Assembly: GCF_020734105.1 (NCBI RefSeq)
Contig: NZ_JAJAFR010000004.1
Location: 1 to 64,000 of the forward strand
Length of the DNA stretch: 64,000 nt
Direction of reading: 5' to 3'
DNA from: Alkalihalobacillus deserti
Lineage (GTDB): Bacteria; Bacillota; Bacilli; Bacillales; Bacillaceae_D
Position 1 is the first letter of the stretch. The number at the start of each line of letters is the position of its first letter. The notes below the pieces were generated by a model. That model had not been told where the DNA came from and ran no database searches. It saw only the letters and a list, made by a program, of their open reading frames with translations. The translations under genes and the position numbers were made by a program. Shown here in pieces: positions 24,424 to 34,222 of this stretch.

Positions 24424-25635
24424 ATGCAAGGAAAAGATAAGTGGGCGATATTCTCGATTTCCTCAATACCGTTGGTGATGACATTAGGAAATTCAATGCT
24501 AATACCGGTGTTACCTAAAATTGAAAGGGAACTTGGGATTAGTTCATTTCAAGTAAGTATGCTTATAACCGTCTACTCGATTGTGGCCATTCTTTGCATT
24601 CCAATTGCTGGTTATATTTCAGACCACATTGGCAGAAAAAAAGTTATTATCCCATCTTTGATTATTGCCGGTTTGGGTGGGTTTATTTCAGGTTTTGCAG
24701 GTTGGCAAATCGAAAATCCATATGGAATTATGATTCTGGGTCGTGTTTTGCAGGGGGTTGGAGCAGCTGGAGCGATGCCAATTGTATTGCCATTGGTTGG
24801 GGATATGTATACCAATCAACAAGAAGTGAGTAAAGGTTTAGGGATGATTGAGACAGCCAACACGTTGGGGAAAGTGTTAAGTCCTATTTTAGGTGCAGCT
24901 CTTGCTTTAATTGCTTGGTATATGCCGCTTCTTTCGATTCCAATTTTATGCTTAATTTCAATTGTTGCGATGCTTCTATTAGTGAAAGTTCCACCAATGA
25001 GTGGTAAAGTAGTGGGATTTCATCAGTTTATTAAAACTACCAAAGTCATTTTTAGGCGTGAGGGTCGATGGTTGTATGCCGTTTTTGCGATTGGTGGAAT
25101 CTTAATGCTTGTCATATTCGGTGTTCTTTTTTATTTATCGACGATGCTTGAAGATGAGTATCAAATAGATGGAATAAAAAAAGGAATTATTTTAGCGATT
25201 CCTCTTGCCGCATTATGCTTTTCCTCCTTTGCTACAGGGAAAGTGATTGGTCAAGATAAGCAAAAAATGAAGTGGTTTACCGTCACTGGCTTAGCGATAC
25301 TTTCGTTAGCCATTTTCACCGTATCTTTTTCAAAGGATATTTATTTACTGTTAACGTGTATTTTCATAAGTGGAGTTGGTATTGGTATCGCTCTTCCTTG
25401 TTTAGATGCACTTGTTACAGAAGGAATTGAAATGGAACAACGTGGAACGATTTCTTCTTTGTATAGTAGCATGCGCTTTCTCGGTGTTGCTGTGGGACCA
25501 CCTATTTTTGCTGTATTAATGAAAACTTCTCATTTTCTTATGTTTTTTTCAAATTCGATTTTGTGTGTAATTGCTGTTTTTATTGTTCTGCTGTCCATAA
25601 AACCAGAGGATCCGATTAAACCAACTTGGGGTTAA
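24424..25635 (+). CDS. MFS multidrug/metabolite exporter (DHA1 family)
   Basis: This 403-residue major-facilitator protein has twelve hydrophobic segments. The N-terminal LGNSMLIPVLPKIERELGIS, the loop motif GYISDHIGRKKVIIPSL and motif C in GRVLQGVGAAGAMPIVLPLVGD (helix 5) place it with drug/H+ antiporters, near B. subtilis YmfD/YitG-type exporters. ATG 24424 has GGGGGAG upstream and is preferred to ATG 24400. Substrate unknown. It is followed at 65 bp by ytkD; a shared transcript is possible. Confidence 0.83.
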   Translation: MQGKDKWAIFSISSIPLVMTLGNSMLIPVLPKIERELGISSFQVSMLITVYSIVAILCIPIAGYISDHIGRKKVIIPSLIIAGLGGFISGFAGWQIENPYGIMILGRVLQGVGAAGAMPIVLPLVGDMYTNQQEVSKGLGMIETANTLGKVLSPILGAALALIAWYMPLLSIPILCLISIVAMLLLVKVPPMSGKVVGFHQFIKTTKVIFRREGRWLYAVFAIGGILMLVIFGVLFYLSTMLEDEYQIDGIKKGIILAIPLAALCFSSFATGKVIGQDKQKMKWFTVTGLAILSLAIFTVSFSKDIYLLLTCIFISGVGIGIALPCLDALVTEGIEMEQRGTISSLYSSMRFLGVAVGPPIFAVLMKTSHFLMFFSNSILCVIAVFIVLLSIKPEDPIKPTWG

Positions 25636-25700
25636 AGAGTTTTGTTTCTCTTAATTCATCGGTATACTGATGATAAGGAATTAGGGGAGAGGCTGAGGAT

Positions 25701-26177
25701 ATGTATGTATTTAAGGATTTTCACAACTGCGAAGTACGATTAACATTTGAAAAAAAGGAAGGGTTGTTAGAGACAAAGCATGTCTGGGTCGTGTGTCGTT
25801 ATTTAGATAAGTGGTTGTTAACCAACCACTCTACAAGAGGATGGGAATTCCCAGGTGGAAAAGTAGAAGAAGGAGAATCTATTACAGAAGCAGCTGAACG
25901 TGAAGTTTGGGAAGAAACAGGAGCAACTATCAAATCGTTGCACTTTATTGGTCAGTATGAAGTGAAATGTGATCGTTCTCCCTTCTTTCAAAAAGCTATT
26001 TTTTTTGCTGAAATCAACTCCTTATTACAAAAAGCAACTTATTTTGAAACAGATGGACCTATCTTACTTGATGAATTACCAGCTAATATAAAGGAGAACC
26101 CCTCATTTAGTTTTATGATGAAAGATGAGGTACTTCCTCATACACTAAAACAGATAGCCAAACAACAACTACTTTAG
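25701..26177 (+). CDS. ytkD: Nudix nucleoside triphosphate pyrophosphohydrolase YtkD (MutTA)
   Basis: This 158-residue cytosolic hydrolase degrades oxidised nucleotides such as 8-oxo-dGTP in B. subtilis, limiting mutation. The Nudix box GGKVEEGESITEAAEREVWEETGA (in two parts here: GGKVEEGESITEAAER and EVWEETGA, about 51-74) is intact. WEFPGGK and the C-terminal region fit the YtkD subgroup, and the neighbour order ytkD-ytlDCA agrees. AGGGGAGAGGC precedes the ATG. In B. subtilis ytkD expression is tied to stress and sporulation; no such promoter was identified here. Confidence 0.9.
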   Translation: MYVFKDFHNCEVRLTFEKKEGLLETKHVWVVCRYLDKWLLTNHSTRGWEFPGGKVEEGESITEAAEREVWEETGATIKSLHFIGQYEVKCDRSPFFQKAIFFAEINSLLQKATYFETDGPILLDELPANIKENPSFSFMMKDEVLPHTLKQIAKQQLL

Positions 26178-26189
26178 TTAGTAATTGGC

Positions 26190-26383
26190 TTAGAGATTTT
26201 TTGAAAAGGTGAAGAGCCGTTTTTTGATATTGTTTTTCGGAAGAAGTTGGCACTGGCTCTGCACGCAGCAAGCCCACTCTAAGAAGTGCACTTAGAGTGG
26301 GCTTAAAAGAAGGCAGCGGCTCCGCTTTAGTGCTTAGAGACTTTTTAAAAAGGTGAAGAGCAACCTTTTTAAAAAATCTCTAA
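26190..26383. repeat. Dispersed intergenic element, copy C (194 bp, inverted ends)
   Basis: The left end 26190-26210 and right end 26363-26383 are 21 bp inverted repeats with one mismatch. The right end also pairs with 26333-26353 to give a long hairpin. The core holds another hairpin (AAGCCCACTCT / AGAGTGGGCTT) and the family segments GGCACTGGCTCTGCACGC and GGCAGCGGCTCCGC. The right end includes the stop codon of ytlD, and its hairpin probably terminates that operon. Confidence 0.7.
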
Positions 26384-27180
26384 AATCGTTTCAGTAAGCG
26401 TTTTTCCATTTGTTCTACAGCTTTATACATAAATGTTGCTAGGATTGCGATGATGAGTAAACTCATAATAACTAATGTGAAATTGAATACTTGGAATCCG
26501 TAGATAATTAAGTAACCAAGCCCTTGTTTTGAGACGAGGAATTCACCAACAATGACACCTACCCAGGCTAACCCGACATTTACCTTTAAAGTGGAAATGA
26601 TGGTTGGTAATGATGCGGGAAAAATTACATAGCGAAACGATTGATTTTTTGAAGCGCCGAATGTATTCATGACGGTTAGGTAGTTTGGGTCTACTTCGCG
26701 AAAGGCCGTATAAACAACCATTGTTGTAATGACAATGGATATCAGAGCCCCCATTGCAATGATCGAAGTAAAGCCTGGTCCCAGTCCAACGATTAGAATG
26801 GGCCCGAGTGCCACTTTTGGCATAGAATTTAGCACAACTAAATAGGGGTCAAGTACTTTTGAAATGAAGCGAGACCACCATAACACAGCGGCAAGAACGG
26901 TTCCGATTCCAGTCCCTAGCATGAAGCCAAGCAAGGTTTCAAATAAGGTGACAGAAGCATGTGTAAATAAAGAACCGTCACTTATTCGTGTATACAAAAG
27001 GTCCCATACTCTAGACGGCATACTAAATAAAAGAGGGTCAATCCAATGTTGCCTGGCTGCAAGCTCCCAAAAAGAAAAGAAGGAGAGTAAGATTCCAAGC
27101 TGAACAGTCAGAACACGTCTTCGTTCTCGCTTAAGTGCGGTGATATATTCTTGATGTAACGATTCAAGTTGCTGTTGCAA
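26380..27180 (-). CDS. ytlD: ABC transporter permease (YtlD, nitrate/taurine/aliphatic-compound type)
   Basis: This inner-membrane permease of about 266 residues belongs to the NitT/TauT (SsuC/ThiX-like) group. It has about six hydrophobic segments, [20 protein letters not shown], the EAA loop region around [24 protein letters not shown] with the typical spacing, and [22 protein letters not shown] 27180 is favoured because AAGGAGA lies 10 bases upstream; ATG 27219 is in frame but has no site. It overlaps the end of the ATPase gene, as is common in ABC operons. Its TAG stop lies in the end of repeat copy C, so the natural C-terminus may have been changed slightly. Confidence 0.87.
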   Translation of the reverse strand: MQQQLESLHQEYITALKRERRRVLTVQLGILLSFFSFWELAARQHWIDPLLFSMPSRVWDLLYTRISDGSLFTHASVTLFETLLGFMLGTGIGTVLAAVLWWSRFISKVLDPYLVVLNSMPKVALGPILIVGLGPGFTSIIAMGALISIVITTMVVYTAFREVDPNYLTVMNTFGASKNQSFRYVIFPASLPTIISTLKVNVGLAWVGVIVGEFLVSKQGLGYLIIYGFQVFNFTLVIMSLLIIAILATFMYKAVEQMEKRLLKRF

Positions 27181-27937
27181 GGCTCTCCATCTCCTTCCAA
27201 ATAATCTGAAATTGTTCATTAAAATGTTGATGCTGTCTGGCTTCGAATGGTAAAATATTCGCTATGTCTTTTGGAATTTCAAATACTTTGTAAATCCGTC
27301 CAGGCCTTGGTGACAGCAAGACGACGCGGTCAGACATGGCAATGGCTTCACCAATATCATGAGTTACTAGTACCGCTGTTTTTTTCTCGGATTTTAACGT
27401 TTGAAAAACAAGATCTTCTAATTTTAATTTTGTCTGGTAATCGAGAGCTGAAAATGGTTCATCTAGCAACATAAGGGAAGGATTAGTGGCAAGCATACGA
27501 ACAAGAGCAACTCGTTGTCGCATCCCTCCAGACAATTGATTCGGATATAAATCTTTTTTGTCTCCAAGCCCGAGTTGCTGCAACCAGTTTAAAGCTTCGC
27601 GTTTTGTCGATTCACTATACGATCTCCTTATGTTTAGACCAAGCATTAAATTATCCTCAATTGTTCTCCAAGGGAATAGATAATCTTGTTGGAGCATATA
27701 ACCCATCGACGTGTTGGTTTTTTTAATTTCTTGGTCTCCAATGGTAATATGACCAGATGTTGGAGTAAGAAGACCGGCAATGATTGAAAGTAACGTCGTT
27801 TTTCCGCAGCCACTTGGACCGAGGATGGATACAAACTCTCCATCTTCAACTGTAAGTGAGATTGAATCCAATGCTAAGGTAGCTTCACGTTTTGTGACGT
27901 ATCCCATTGAGACATTCGTTAATGTTAATGTGGACAT
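27164..27937 (-). CDS. ytlC: ABC transporter ATP-binding protein (YtlC)
   Basis: This 257-residue ATPase powers the importer formed with the adjacent permease and lipoprotein. Walker [10 protein letters not shown] (about 40-48), Q-loop [10 protein letters not shown], signature [15 protein letters not shown], Walker [13 protein letters not shown] and switch VTHDIGEA are all intact. It belongs to the SsuB/TauB/ThiZ group. AGGAGGCAGAAAGCT precedes the ATG. It lies 13 bp after ytlA and overlaps ytlD. Confidence 0.92.
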   Translation of the reverse strand: MSTLTLTNVSMGYVTKREATLALDSISLTVEDGEFVSILGPSGCGKTTLLSIIAGLLTPTSGHITIGDQEIKKTNTSMGYMLQQDYLFPWRTIEDNLMLGLNIRRSYSESTKREALNWLQQLGLGDKKDLYPNQLSGGMRQRVALVRMLATNPSLMLLDEPFSALDYQTKLKLEDLVFQTLKSEKKTAVLVTHDIGEAIAMSDRVVLLSPRPGRIYKVFEIPKDIANILPFEARQHQHFNEQFQIIWKEMESLATAT

Positions 27938-27950
27938 AGCTTTCTGCCTC

Positions 27951-28958
27951 CTATTTTAGTACACTCTCAGCAATAGACGTATTCACTAATTCGCTGTAAT
28001 CAACTTGCTGAGGAAGCTCACCAGCCTCATCCATAATGAGCTGTAAATTCTCCCAAGCATCAGGCTGAAGAAGCGGAGAAGTAGCATATGAGCCTTGAGA
28101 CTTATAACGTTCAATTACTTGAGCAACCAGTTCGACATCCGTGTCCTCAAAAAAGTCAACGATTGCTTCTGCAACTACTTCTACTGGCTGTTCATCCACC
28201 CATAGTTGTGCTTTCGTTAAAGCCCGAGTGAATGCCATTAGTTTTTCTGCTTCTTCATTGATGTAACTTTGTTTTGCCATAAAGACCGTGTAAGGGACGG
28301 TACCAGATTCAGTTCCAAAAGAAGCAACGATGTGACCGATCCCTTCGTTTTCAAATAAAGAAGCTTGCGGTTCAAACAGTTGAACAAAATCGCCAGTTCC
28401 TGAAGCAAATGCGCTTGGAATGTTTCCGAAATCAATATTCTGGATCAGGTTTAAATCTAGATGTGGATCAATACCATGTTGTTTGATTACATGTTCACCC
28501 ACCATCTGTGGCATCCCACCTGTGCGCTGTCCAAGGAATGTGCTATCTTTTAGATCTTCCCAGTCAAAAGAATCGAGTTTTTCACGTGAGACAAGAAACG
28601 TACCATCTGTTTGTGTTAATTGCGCAAAATTAATCGGGGGATCTGTAGCTTTTTGCGCATAAACATAAATGGATGTTTCTGCGCCTACTAAAGCGACATC
28701 AGCTCCTCCAGATAACAGCGAAGTCATTGTATTATCGCCACCCCAAGTGGTTGTTAACTCAAGGTCAATTCCTTCTTCTTCAAAGAAACCCTGTGAAATA
28801 GCTGCGTAAAAGGGAGCGTAAAAAATGGACCGTGTCACTTCGGAAACGCGAATGGTTTCTTTGGCGCTTCCTCCAAATGAACAAGCACTAATGGCAAGTA
28901 TGACAATGAGTGATAAGAGCATAAGAAAAGCTTTCTTTACAACTTTCAAAGTATTCAT
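27951..28958 (-). CDS. ytlA: ABC transporter substrate-binding lipoprotein (YtlA)
   Basis: This 335-residue extracellular binding protein has a lipoprotein signal (MNTLKVVKKAFLMLLSLIVI, lipobox ISAC). The mature part has the NMT1/SsuA-like pattern RSIFYAPFYAAISQGFFEEEGIDLEL, GGADVALVGAETSIY and GTGDFVQLFEPQA. Such proteins bind sulfonates, nitrate, thiamine precursors or similar small molecules; the ligand cannot be told here, and no thiamine riboswitch is visible in the 175 bp upstream. It is the first gene of the ytlACD operon (this order on the minus strand), divergent from ytmA. Confidence 0.9.
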   Translation of the reverse strand: MNTLKVVKKAFLMLLSLIVILAISACSFGGSAKETIRVSEVTRSIFYAPFYAAISQGFFEEEGIDLELTTTWGGDNTMTSLLSGGADVALVGAETSIYVYAQKATDPPINFAQLTQTDGTFLVSREKLDSFDWEDLKDSTFLGQRTGGMPQMVGEHVIKQHGIDPHLDLNLIQNIDFGNIPSAFASGTGDFVQLFEPQASLFENEGIGHIVASFGTESGTVPYTVFMAKQSYINEEAEKLMAFTRALTKAQLWVDEQPVEVVAEAIVDFFEDTDVELVAQVIERYKSQGSYATSPLLQPDAWENLQLIMDEAGELPQQVDYSELVNTSIAESVLK

Positions 28959-29133
28959 CTCCTAAATTTTAATAATGTTTTGTGATAGTGTATGTAAAGA
29001 TAGGAAAATGTGTGTTTGCCCAATTTGTTTGCCTATTAATCATGTTAATCGATTCGGTAACAAACAGGTAGAAAGGCTCACACATCAAATGCTGGAGGTA
29101 TTTTATGAAACAATGATGAAAGGATAGTATTGA

Positions 29134-29964
29134 ATGAAAAGCTTAATTGAAAAACAAAGAATTCCATCCCCCCATCCACGAATTCATCTTTATTTAATTA
29201 CATATTTAAGTGACGGGTTAAAGGTGAAAGCATATATGGCAATCCCAGAATGGGAAGAGAAGTTACCAGGGCTGCTGTATTTACGTGGTGGTATAAAAAA
29301 TGTTGGAATGGTTCGGATTCAGCGGGTGATACAATGGGCGGCAGAAGGAATGGTTGTAGTTGCACCTTTTTATCGAGGTAACAAGGGTGGACAAGGCCGG
29401 GAAGATTTTTGTGGGGATGATAGAGAAGATGCTTTTTCAGCTTTTGATGTGCTAGCTAGCCTTGAAAAAGTGGATCGAAGTTCTATGCATGTTCTTGGTT
29501 TCTCAAGAGGTGGGGTAATGGCCCTTTTAACAGCTCAAGCGAGACCTGAAACGGCAACGGTGACTTGCTGGAATGGAGTAACTGATATGATTCTTACTTA
29601 TGAAGAAAGAGTGGATTTAAGAAGGATGATGAAGCGCGTGATTGGGGGAACACCTGCTAAGTATCCGAATCGGTATAGATGGAGAACTCCGTTGCATTAC
29701 CTGAAGGTAATGCAGGCAAACGTCTTAATTATTCATGGTGGTAAAGATGAGCATGTTTCACTCCAGCATGCTTATTTGTTAGAGCAGGGATGTAAGCTTG
29801 CAGAACGTGAGGTAGAGTGTTGGTATTTTGATGAATTTTCACACCATTTTCCGGTATCAGAGCAACGAAGAATTCTTGCAGAAGCAGCACATTGGATGAA
29901 AAATAAGAGAAATGTTGAAGCTAGTTGGGGCTGTGGGTTTGGGAGACATACTAGCGATAGTTAA
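29134..29964 (+). CDS. ytmA: Alpha/beta hydrolase, prolyl oligopeptidase-like (YtmA)
   Basis: This 276-residue cytosolic serine hydrolase is of the dienelactone-hydrolase/POP type. The nucleophile elbow is GFSRGG (about residues 118-123), with VAPFYRGNKGGQGREDF ahead of it, the acid in HGGKDEHVS and the base in FDEFSHHF. The length is usual. The ATG follows AAAGGATAGTATTGA. Position next to the ytl operon matches B. subtilis ytmA. Natural substrate unknown. Confidence 0.88.
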   Translation: MKSLIEKQRIPSPHPRIHLYLITYLSDGLKVKAYMAIPEWEEKLPGLLYLRGGIKNVGMVRIQRVIQWAAEGMVVVAPFYRGNKGGQGREDFCGDDREDAFSAFDVLASLEKVDRSSMHVLGFSRGGVMALLTAQARPETATVTCWNGVTDMILTYEERVDLRRMMKRVIGGTPAKYPNRYRWRTPLHYLKVMQANVLIIHGGKDEHVSLQHAYLLEQGCKLAEREVECWYFDEFSHHFPVSEQRRILAEAAHWMKNKRNVEASWGCGFGRHTSDS

Positions 29965-30044
29965 CTTTGCAGTTGCAAGATATGACTGGAAGCACGATTA
30001 GTTACATAAAAAACATCCCATTAGATGACAGTAGAACAACAGCC

Positions 30045-30086
30045 AGATCCTGTCCTACACTTCATAGTGTGGGACAGGAAGTTTTT
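30045..30086. terminator. bidirectional terminator between ytmA and the PAP2 gene
   Basis: CCTGTCCTACAC / GTGTGGGACAGG is a 12 bp stem with a 6-base loop and T-rich flank. Confidence 0.75.
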
Positions 30087-30624
30087 AGTGAGAAAATATT
30101 AGTATGGCTACAAGGGAACTAATCGATCCTATGAGTGCACCAATGATGCAATCTGTTGGGTAATGTAAACCTAGATACATTCTAGACAAGCCAACAAGTA
30201 TAGCAAGTGGTAGTAGAGTAGGTAATAGCCATGGGTAATAGTATGCAAAAACAATGGCTATAGAAAAGGCGGCAGTTGTATGACCAGAGGGAAAAGAATA
30301 ATCTTTTAGCGGGTTTGAGCATGTATAAACATCAGGTAGAATTATATAAGGTCGTTTGCGACAAGAAAACTTTTTAATGAGTTGAACCGTAACTTGACTT
30401 GCCACAATGGATAGCAGTGCAACAAAAGCTGAATAACGTAAAGAATTCGAAAATAAGATCATGAGAAGAAAAAGCAACGTTAAACAAAAAGGAGCTCCCC
30501 CAAGATGTGTGATTTTCGGTAAGGAAAAATCAAAAAGGCGGCATCGCCACTGCTTGTTTACGATTAGAAACATGCGATTATCGCAGACAGTAAGCCAATT
30601 CACAAAGCGGTTTATGACAAACAC
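30085..30624 (-). CDS. PAP2-family membrane phosphatase (BcrC-like)
   Basis: This membrane phosphatase of about 179 residues has six hydrophobic segments. The three PAP2 motifs are KKFSCRKRP, SFPSGHTTAA and SRMYLGLHYPTD, all intact. Relatives such as BcrC remove phosphate from undecaprenyl diphosphate; others act on phosphatidylglycerophosphate. The start is odd: GTG 30624 directly abuts the AAAAGGAG site with no spacer, and the next in-frame candidates are GTG 30603 or a non-standard ATA. The true N-terminus is unsettled. It is convergent with ytmA. Confidence 0.85.
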   Translation of the reverse strand: MFVINRFVNWLTVCDNRMFLIVNKQWRCRLFDFSLPKITHLGGAPFCLTLLFLLMILFSNSLRYSAFVALLSIVASQVTVQLIKKFSCRKRPYIILPDVYTCSNPLKDYSFPSGHTTAAFSIAIVFAYYYPWLLPTLLPLAILVGLSRMYLGLHYPTDCIIGALIGSISSLVAILIFSH

Positions 30625-30717
30625 TCCTTTTCACTATTAGCCCAAATGTAGGTTTATTATAATACATTTCTTTAAAGGTTTTGGTCTGATCAAAGTATTT
30701 TTTTATAAAACATTATA

Positions 30718-30909
30718 AGAGCTTATTCAAAAAGACCGCTCTTTTTAAACCTTTAGTATCCTCTCTTCCTAATGCGGCGTTGCAATGGCTTCACTCACTG
30801 CGCGTCGATCCGAGAAAACCACTCGAATCGACTTAAAACATTGCAGTGGCTTCGCTCATTGCTTCGAGCTTGTTCAAAAAGGGAAGACCGCCCTTTTTGA
30901 ACAAGCTCT
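30718..30909. repeat. Dispersed intergenic element, copy D (192 bp)
   Basis: The left end AGAGCTTATTCAAAAAG and the right end (complement AGAGCTTGTTCAAAAAG) are inverted repeats. The right end folds with GAGCTTGTTCAAAAAGGG at 30866-30884 to make a hairpin. The core has GTTGCAATGGCTTCACTCAC, TGCGCGTCGATCCGAGAAAA, CGACTTAAAACATTGCAGTG and GCTTCGCTCATTGCTT. About 75 bp of the core are almost identical to copy E at 41249-41330. Confidence 0.8.
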
Positions 30910-31200
30910 ATAAGATGATCATTCTCTTTCGTAAGTTCACTAGAACAACTTCACGAAAAAAAAAGCAGAATGTTACAAAGACTTGCTCATTTTTTAGCGA
31001 AAAGTCAATTTACAAATCATATATTGGCCCTAATATGAAAGGGCTGTTCCAACTTTTCCTTTAGATCGCGGGTTTTGATTAGAAAATTGCAAAATGCGTT
31101 TTCCTTATGTTAAACAAGATCATCAAACTCTAACACAGTCATGGGATGAAGTCTTTAGTTATTAATAGGAGAGGGTTATACACCGCGCTTATGTCTTGCT
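30910..31200. other. intergenic stretch downstream of pckA
   Basis: About 290 bp with no supported gene. Short open frames here lack ribosome binding sites. Confidence 0.4.
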
Positions 31201-31204
31201 AAAA

Positions 31205-31240
31205 AAAGCTAGCTACTGCTTTTACGCAGCGGCTAGCTTT
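31205..31240 (-). terminator. terminator of pckA
   Basis: AAAGCTAGC / GCTAGCTTT hairpin beyond the pckA stop; on the minus strand it is followed by TTTTTTAGC. Confidence 0.8.
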
Positions 31241-31259
31241 CTCTTAATAATGACCTAAA

Positions 31260-32840
31260 TCATTTTGGACCTGCATTCTTAATTTGCTCACTGACAACGT
31301 CAAATTTCAAAAAGTTATCTTTGAAATTAGTTGCTAACTCTTTAGCCTTGACATCGTATGCATTTTTATCTTCCCACGTATCACGAGGTTGTAATACATG
31401 GTCAGGAACACCAGGGCAATGAACAGGAATGTGTAGACCGAATATATCATCTGTAACCGTTTCTACGGAACGTAACTCACCTGTTAAAGCGGCTTGAACC
31501 ATAGCACGAGTATATTTTAAATTCATCCGGTTTCCAACCCCATAAGCACCACCAGACCAACCAGTGTTTACAAGGTAAACATTAACATCATGCTGGTCGA
31601 TTTTTTCTCCTAACATTTCAGCATAACGTGCTGCTGGCAGAGGAAGGAAAGGTGCACCGAAGCAAGTGGAGAAAGTCGCCTCTGGAGAGGTAACGCCACG
31701 CTCCGTTCCCGCAAGCTTACTTGTGTAACCAGATAAAAAGTGGTACATAGCTTGTTCTTTTGTCAGCTTGCTAATAGGAGGTAATACTCCAAATGCATCT
31801 GCTGTAAGGAAGATAATCGTATTTGGATGTCCTGAGACACTTGGTGTTAGTGCATTCGGGATTAACTCAATTGGATAAGCTGCACGCGTATTTTCAGTTA
31901 ATGAAATATCATCAAAATCAGGTTGCCCCGTTTGCTGATTCACAACAACATTTTCTAAAACAGAACCAAAGCGAATGGCATTCCAAATTTGTGGTTCTTT
32001 TTCTTCGGAAAGATTGACGCATTTAGCATAGCAACCGCCTTCAATATTGAAAACGCCGTTACCTGACCAACCATGTTCGTCATCTCCAATCAAAGAGCGG
32101 TTTGGATCAGCTGATAGTGTTGTTTTTCCAGTTCCAGACAAGCCAAAGAATAGAGCAACATCACCTTCGCTTCCAACATTAGCAGAGCAGTGCATAGAAA
32201 GGACATCTTGTTCCGGTAATAAGAAGTTCATCACTGAAAAGATTGATTTCTTCATTTCACCTGCATATTCTGTACCACCAATTAAAACGACTCTTTCTTC
32301 AAAAGAAATAATGACAAATGCCTCTGAACGTGTGCCGTCAATGATAGGATCTGCTTTAAATGTAGGTGCAGAAATAATCGTGAAGGCGTTATCTTGCTTT
32401 TTATCTTCTAATCCAGTTGGACGAATAAACAATTGACGAGCAAAGATTTGATGCCAAGCAAATTCGTTTATGACTTTTAATGGCAAACGGTATGATTGGT
32501 CAGCACCAGCAAAGCCATCTGAAACGAAAAGTTCCTCTTTTGTTCCTAAATGCCCTATCACTTTTTGGTAAAGCGCAGTAAATACATCTTTTTCAATCGG
32601 TTGATTAACAGGACCCCATTCAATTTTGTCGGTAATACTAGATTCATTGACAATGAATTTGTCTTTAGGGGAACGTCCTGTATAGGCACCTGTTTCAACA
32701 TTTAGTGCACCTGTTGACGTTAGGTTTCCTTCTCCTCGCATTAAAGCTTTTTCGATGAGAGAAGAGATGGGTAAATTAAGTTGAACGTTATCCTCTAACA
32801 CTAAATTCTCTAACTCCGATTGTAGGCTAATCGTTTTCAT
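31260..32840 (-). CDS. pckA: Phosphoenolpyruvate carboxykinase (ATP)
   Basis: This 526-residue cytosolic enzyme makes phosphoenolpyruvate from oxaloacetate and ATP, the first committed step of gluconeogenesis. Signatures are [29 protein letters not shown], the P-loop [18 protein letters not shown], the metal-binding LIGDDEHGW and [15 protein letters not shown]. The length is usual. GGAAAGGG lies 10 bases before the ATG. On the minus strand a TATACT box near 32912 could be its -10. It suits growth on malate and other diacids, which the 2-7.7 kb module would import. Confidence 0.96.
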   Translation of the reverse strand: MKTISLQSELENLVLEDNVQLNLPISSLIEKALMRGEGNLTSTGALNVETGAYTGRSPKDKFIVNESSITDKIEWGPVNQPIEKDVFTALYQKVIGHLGTKEELFVSDGFAGADQSYRLPLKVINEFAWHQIFARQLFIRPTGLEDKKQDNAFTIISAPTFKADPIIDGTRSEAFVIISFEERVVLIGGTEYAGEMKKSIFSVMNFLLPEQDVLSMHCSANVGSEGDVALFFGLSGTGKTTLSADPNRSLIGDDEHGWSGNGVFNIEGGCYAKCVNLSEEKEPQIWNAIRFGSVLENVVVNQQTGQPDFDDISLTENTRAAYPIELIPNALTPSVSGHPNTIIFLTADAFGVLPPISKLTKEQAMYHFLSGYTSKLAGTERGVTSPEATFSTCFGAPFLPLPAARYAEMLGEKIDQHDVNVYLVNTGWSGGAYGVGNRMNLKYTRAMVQAALTGELRSVETVTDDIFGLHIPVHCPGVPDHVLQPRDTWEDKNAYDVKAKELATNFKDNFLKFDVVSEQIKNAGPK

Positions 32841-33328
32841 TGTCGCAAAACCCTTTCCATTAACATGTATTAGTTATCAATAATTTATAATTCTTGTTTA
32901 TTAGTATAACACATTAACTTTAATAGTCTATACTATTGTTGAACTTTTTTAATGGTGACATGTTCTTTTGAAAAAATACGTTTACCTAAGAGTTTCTTCT
33001 AAGAGAGACGCTTTATTCATGGAAGTGATGCGGAAGTTTACGAAAGTGACTCAATGATTTTTAGACAGATGCATAAAGTGACAAAAAGTTCGTGGAGAAA
33101 GATGAAAAAATCATAAGTCATGCAGAAAGTAGTGCAGATAATAAGTAAATTATACAATTTGTTTAGTTGAAATAGGGAAAAAGTAGATTTCATAGGGACA
33201 TCAATCGGTAAAGAATGGAATCGTAACCTATGTTTTTTAAGTCTTCAACTTACCCTTATATTGTGTTTTGTTCCTCAAATCGACTTCTTGCATACGATGT
33301 AGGTAAAAGGAATAAGGAGGCGTTCTGT
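32841..33328. other. 490 bp intergenic stretch upstream of pckA
   Basis: It contains the presumed pckA promoter region on the minus strand (TATACT box around 32907-32912) and, near the right end, the leader of the gene at 33329. No other gene or structured element was seen. Confidence 0.4.
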
Positions 33329-33703
33329 GTGGATCAAGTATCAATGCTAGATCTTGCGACCGTTTCAGCTGTAGTAGCAGCTTTAGTTACCGTGATTGGG
33401 AATGCATTTGATGTAGAAAAAAAGTATCGAGCTCTTTTAGCATTAGGTATAGCTGGTATTCTTTGGTTTATTCCTAGAGAGTGGGGGGAACAGGTCTTAA
33501 TGGCACTTATTATTGGTTTAATGGCAAGTGGGGTGTATAGCCAAGTAAAGCCTAGAGACAACCAAAATGAATTAATGAGAATGCAGATAAGAGAAGAAGC
33601 CCGGTTAGAACAGGAAGAAGAACAGAAACGTTTACGTAAAGAAGAAGAGCGTCGCCGGAATCAAGACAACCCGCCCACTCAAAGAAATGATACGCCCTAT
33701 TAA
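33329..33703 (+). CDS. Small membrane protein with charged tail (holin-like layout)
   Basis: This 124-residue protein starts at GTG 33329, 9 bases after AAGGAGG. It has a short N-terminus, two hydrophobic segments (about 7-25 and 34-52) and possibly a third (about 57-75), with FDVEKKYR in the first loop. A long, highly charged coiled-coil tail rich in Glu/Arg/Lys follows (EEARLEQEEEQKRLRKEEER) and a polar end. The layout is like small phage holins or membrane scaffolds, but there is no lysin or phage gene nearby. Function unknown. Confidence 0.65.
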   Translation: MDQVSMLDLATVSAVVAALVTVIGNAFDVEKKYRALLALGIAGILWFIPREWGEQVLMALIIGLMASGVYSQVKPRDNQNELMRMQIREEARLEQEEEQKRLRKEEERRRNQDNPPTQRNDTPY

Positions 33704-33905
33704 TATAGAATGAAAAGTGTTTTTGTTAGAGATACTAAATTTACAATGTTCAAGTTAGGTTTAAACAAAGCGAGTGGATCATCACATGTATTTAAATCTT
33801 TTGATGATCCTAATCAATAAAGCAAGATATCTCTTTATCCGTTATAGGGTTAGTGATTTTTAGAAATTAAACTGTGATAATTTGGCACTTGTTAGGGTGA
33901 ACAGG

Positions 33906-33934
33906 TTGACAGTAATCGACATGTGCGTTATGAT
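33906..33934 (+). promoter_or_regulatory. sigma-A promoter of metK
   Basis: TTGACA (33906-33911), exactly 17 bp, TATGAT (33929-33934). It starts transcription just ahead of the S-box leader. Confidence 0.85.
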
Positions 33935-33950
33935 ATGCGTCGAACGGATA

Positions 33951-34062
33951 CTCTTATCCTGAGTAGGCGGAGGGACAGGCCCGAAGAAGCCCAGCAACCA
34001 ACACTCGTAGCCATGAGTGAAAAGGTGCTAACCTGCAAGGCATTTGCCTTGAACGATAAGAG
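33951..34062 (+). promoter_or_regulatory. SAM-I (S-box) riboswitch of metK
   Basis: The P1 stem is CTCTTATC (33951-33958) with GATAAGAG (34055-34062). The S-box consensus is clear: GAGTAGGCGGAGGGACAGGC, CCGAAGAAGCCCAGCAACC and GGTGCTAACCTGCAAGGC. Binding of S-adenosylmethionine should favour the terminator at 34079-34110 and switch off metK, a feedback loop on the product of the enzyme. Confidence 0.96.
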
Positions 34063-34078
34063 GCTAAAGGTAAACATT

Positions 34079-34110
34079 CAACCCTTTTCCTCTAATGGAT
34101 TAGGGTTTTT
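34079..34110 (+). terminator. regulated terminator of the metK S-box leader
   Basis: AACCCTTTTCC pairs imperfectly with GGATTAGGGTT, followed by TTTTTA. It forms when the riboswitch is bound. Confidence 0.75.
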
Positions 34111-34222
34111 ATCGTTTATACGCTGTACAGGAAGGTATTTCCCATTCGGTGGGACATGAGTGCCGTCTCAAAGAAAGACACATGCTAAGAATGTAGTAGT
34201 GTTTAAAGGAGGAAATTGTAGA

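Noticed and set aside
30846..31064. 72-codon frame downstream of the PAP2 gene
   Set aside because: It starts inside repeat copy D and has no initiation signal.
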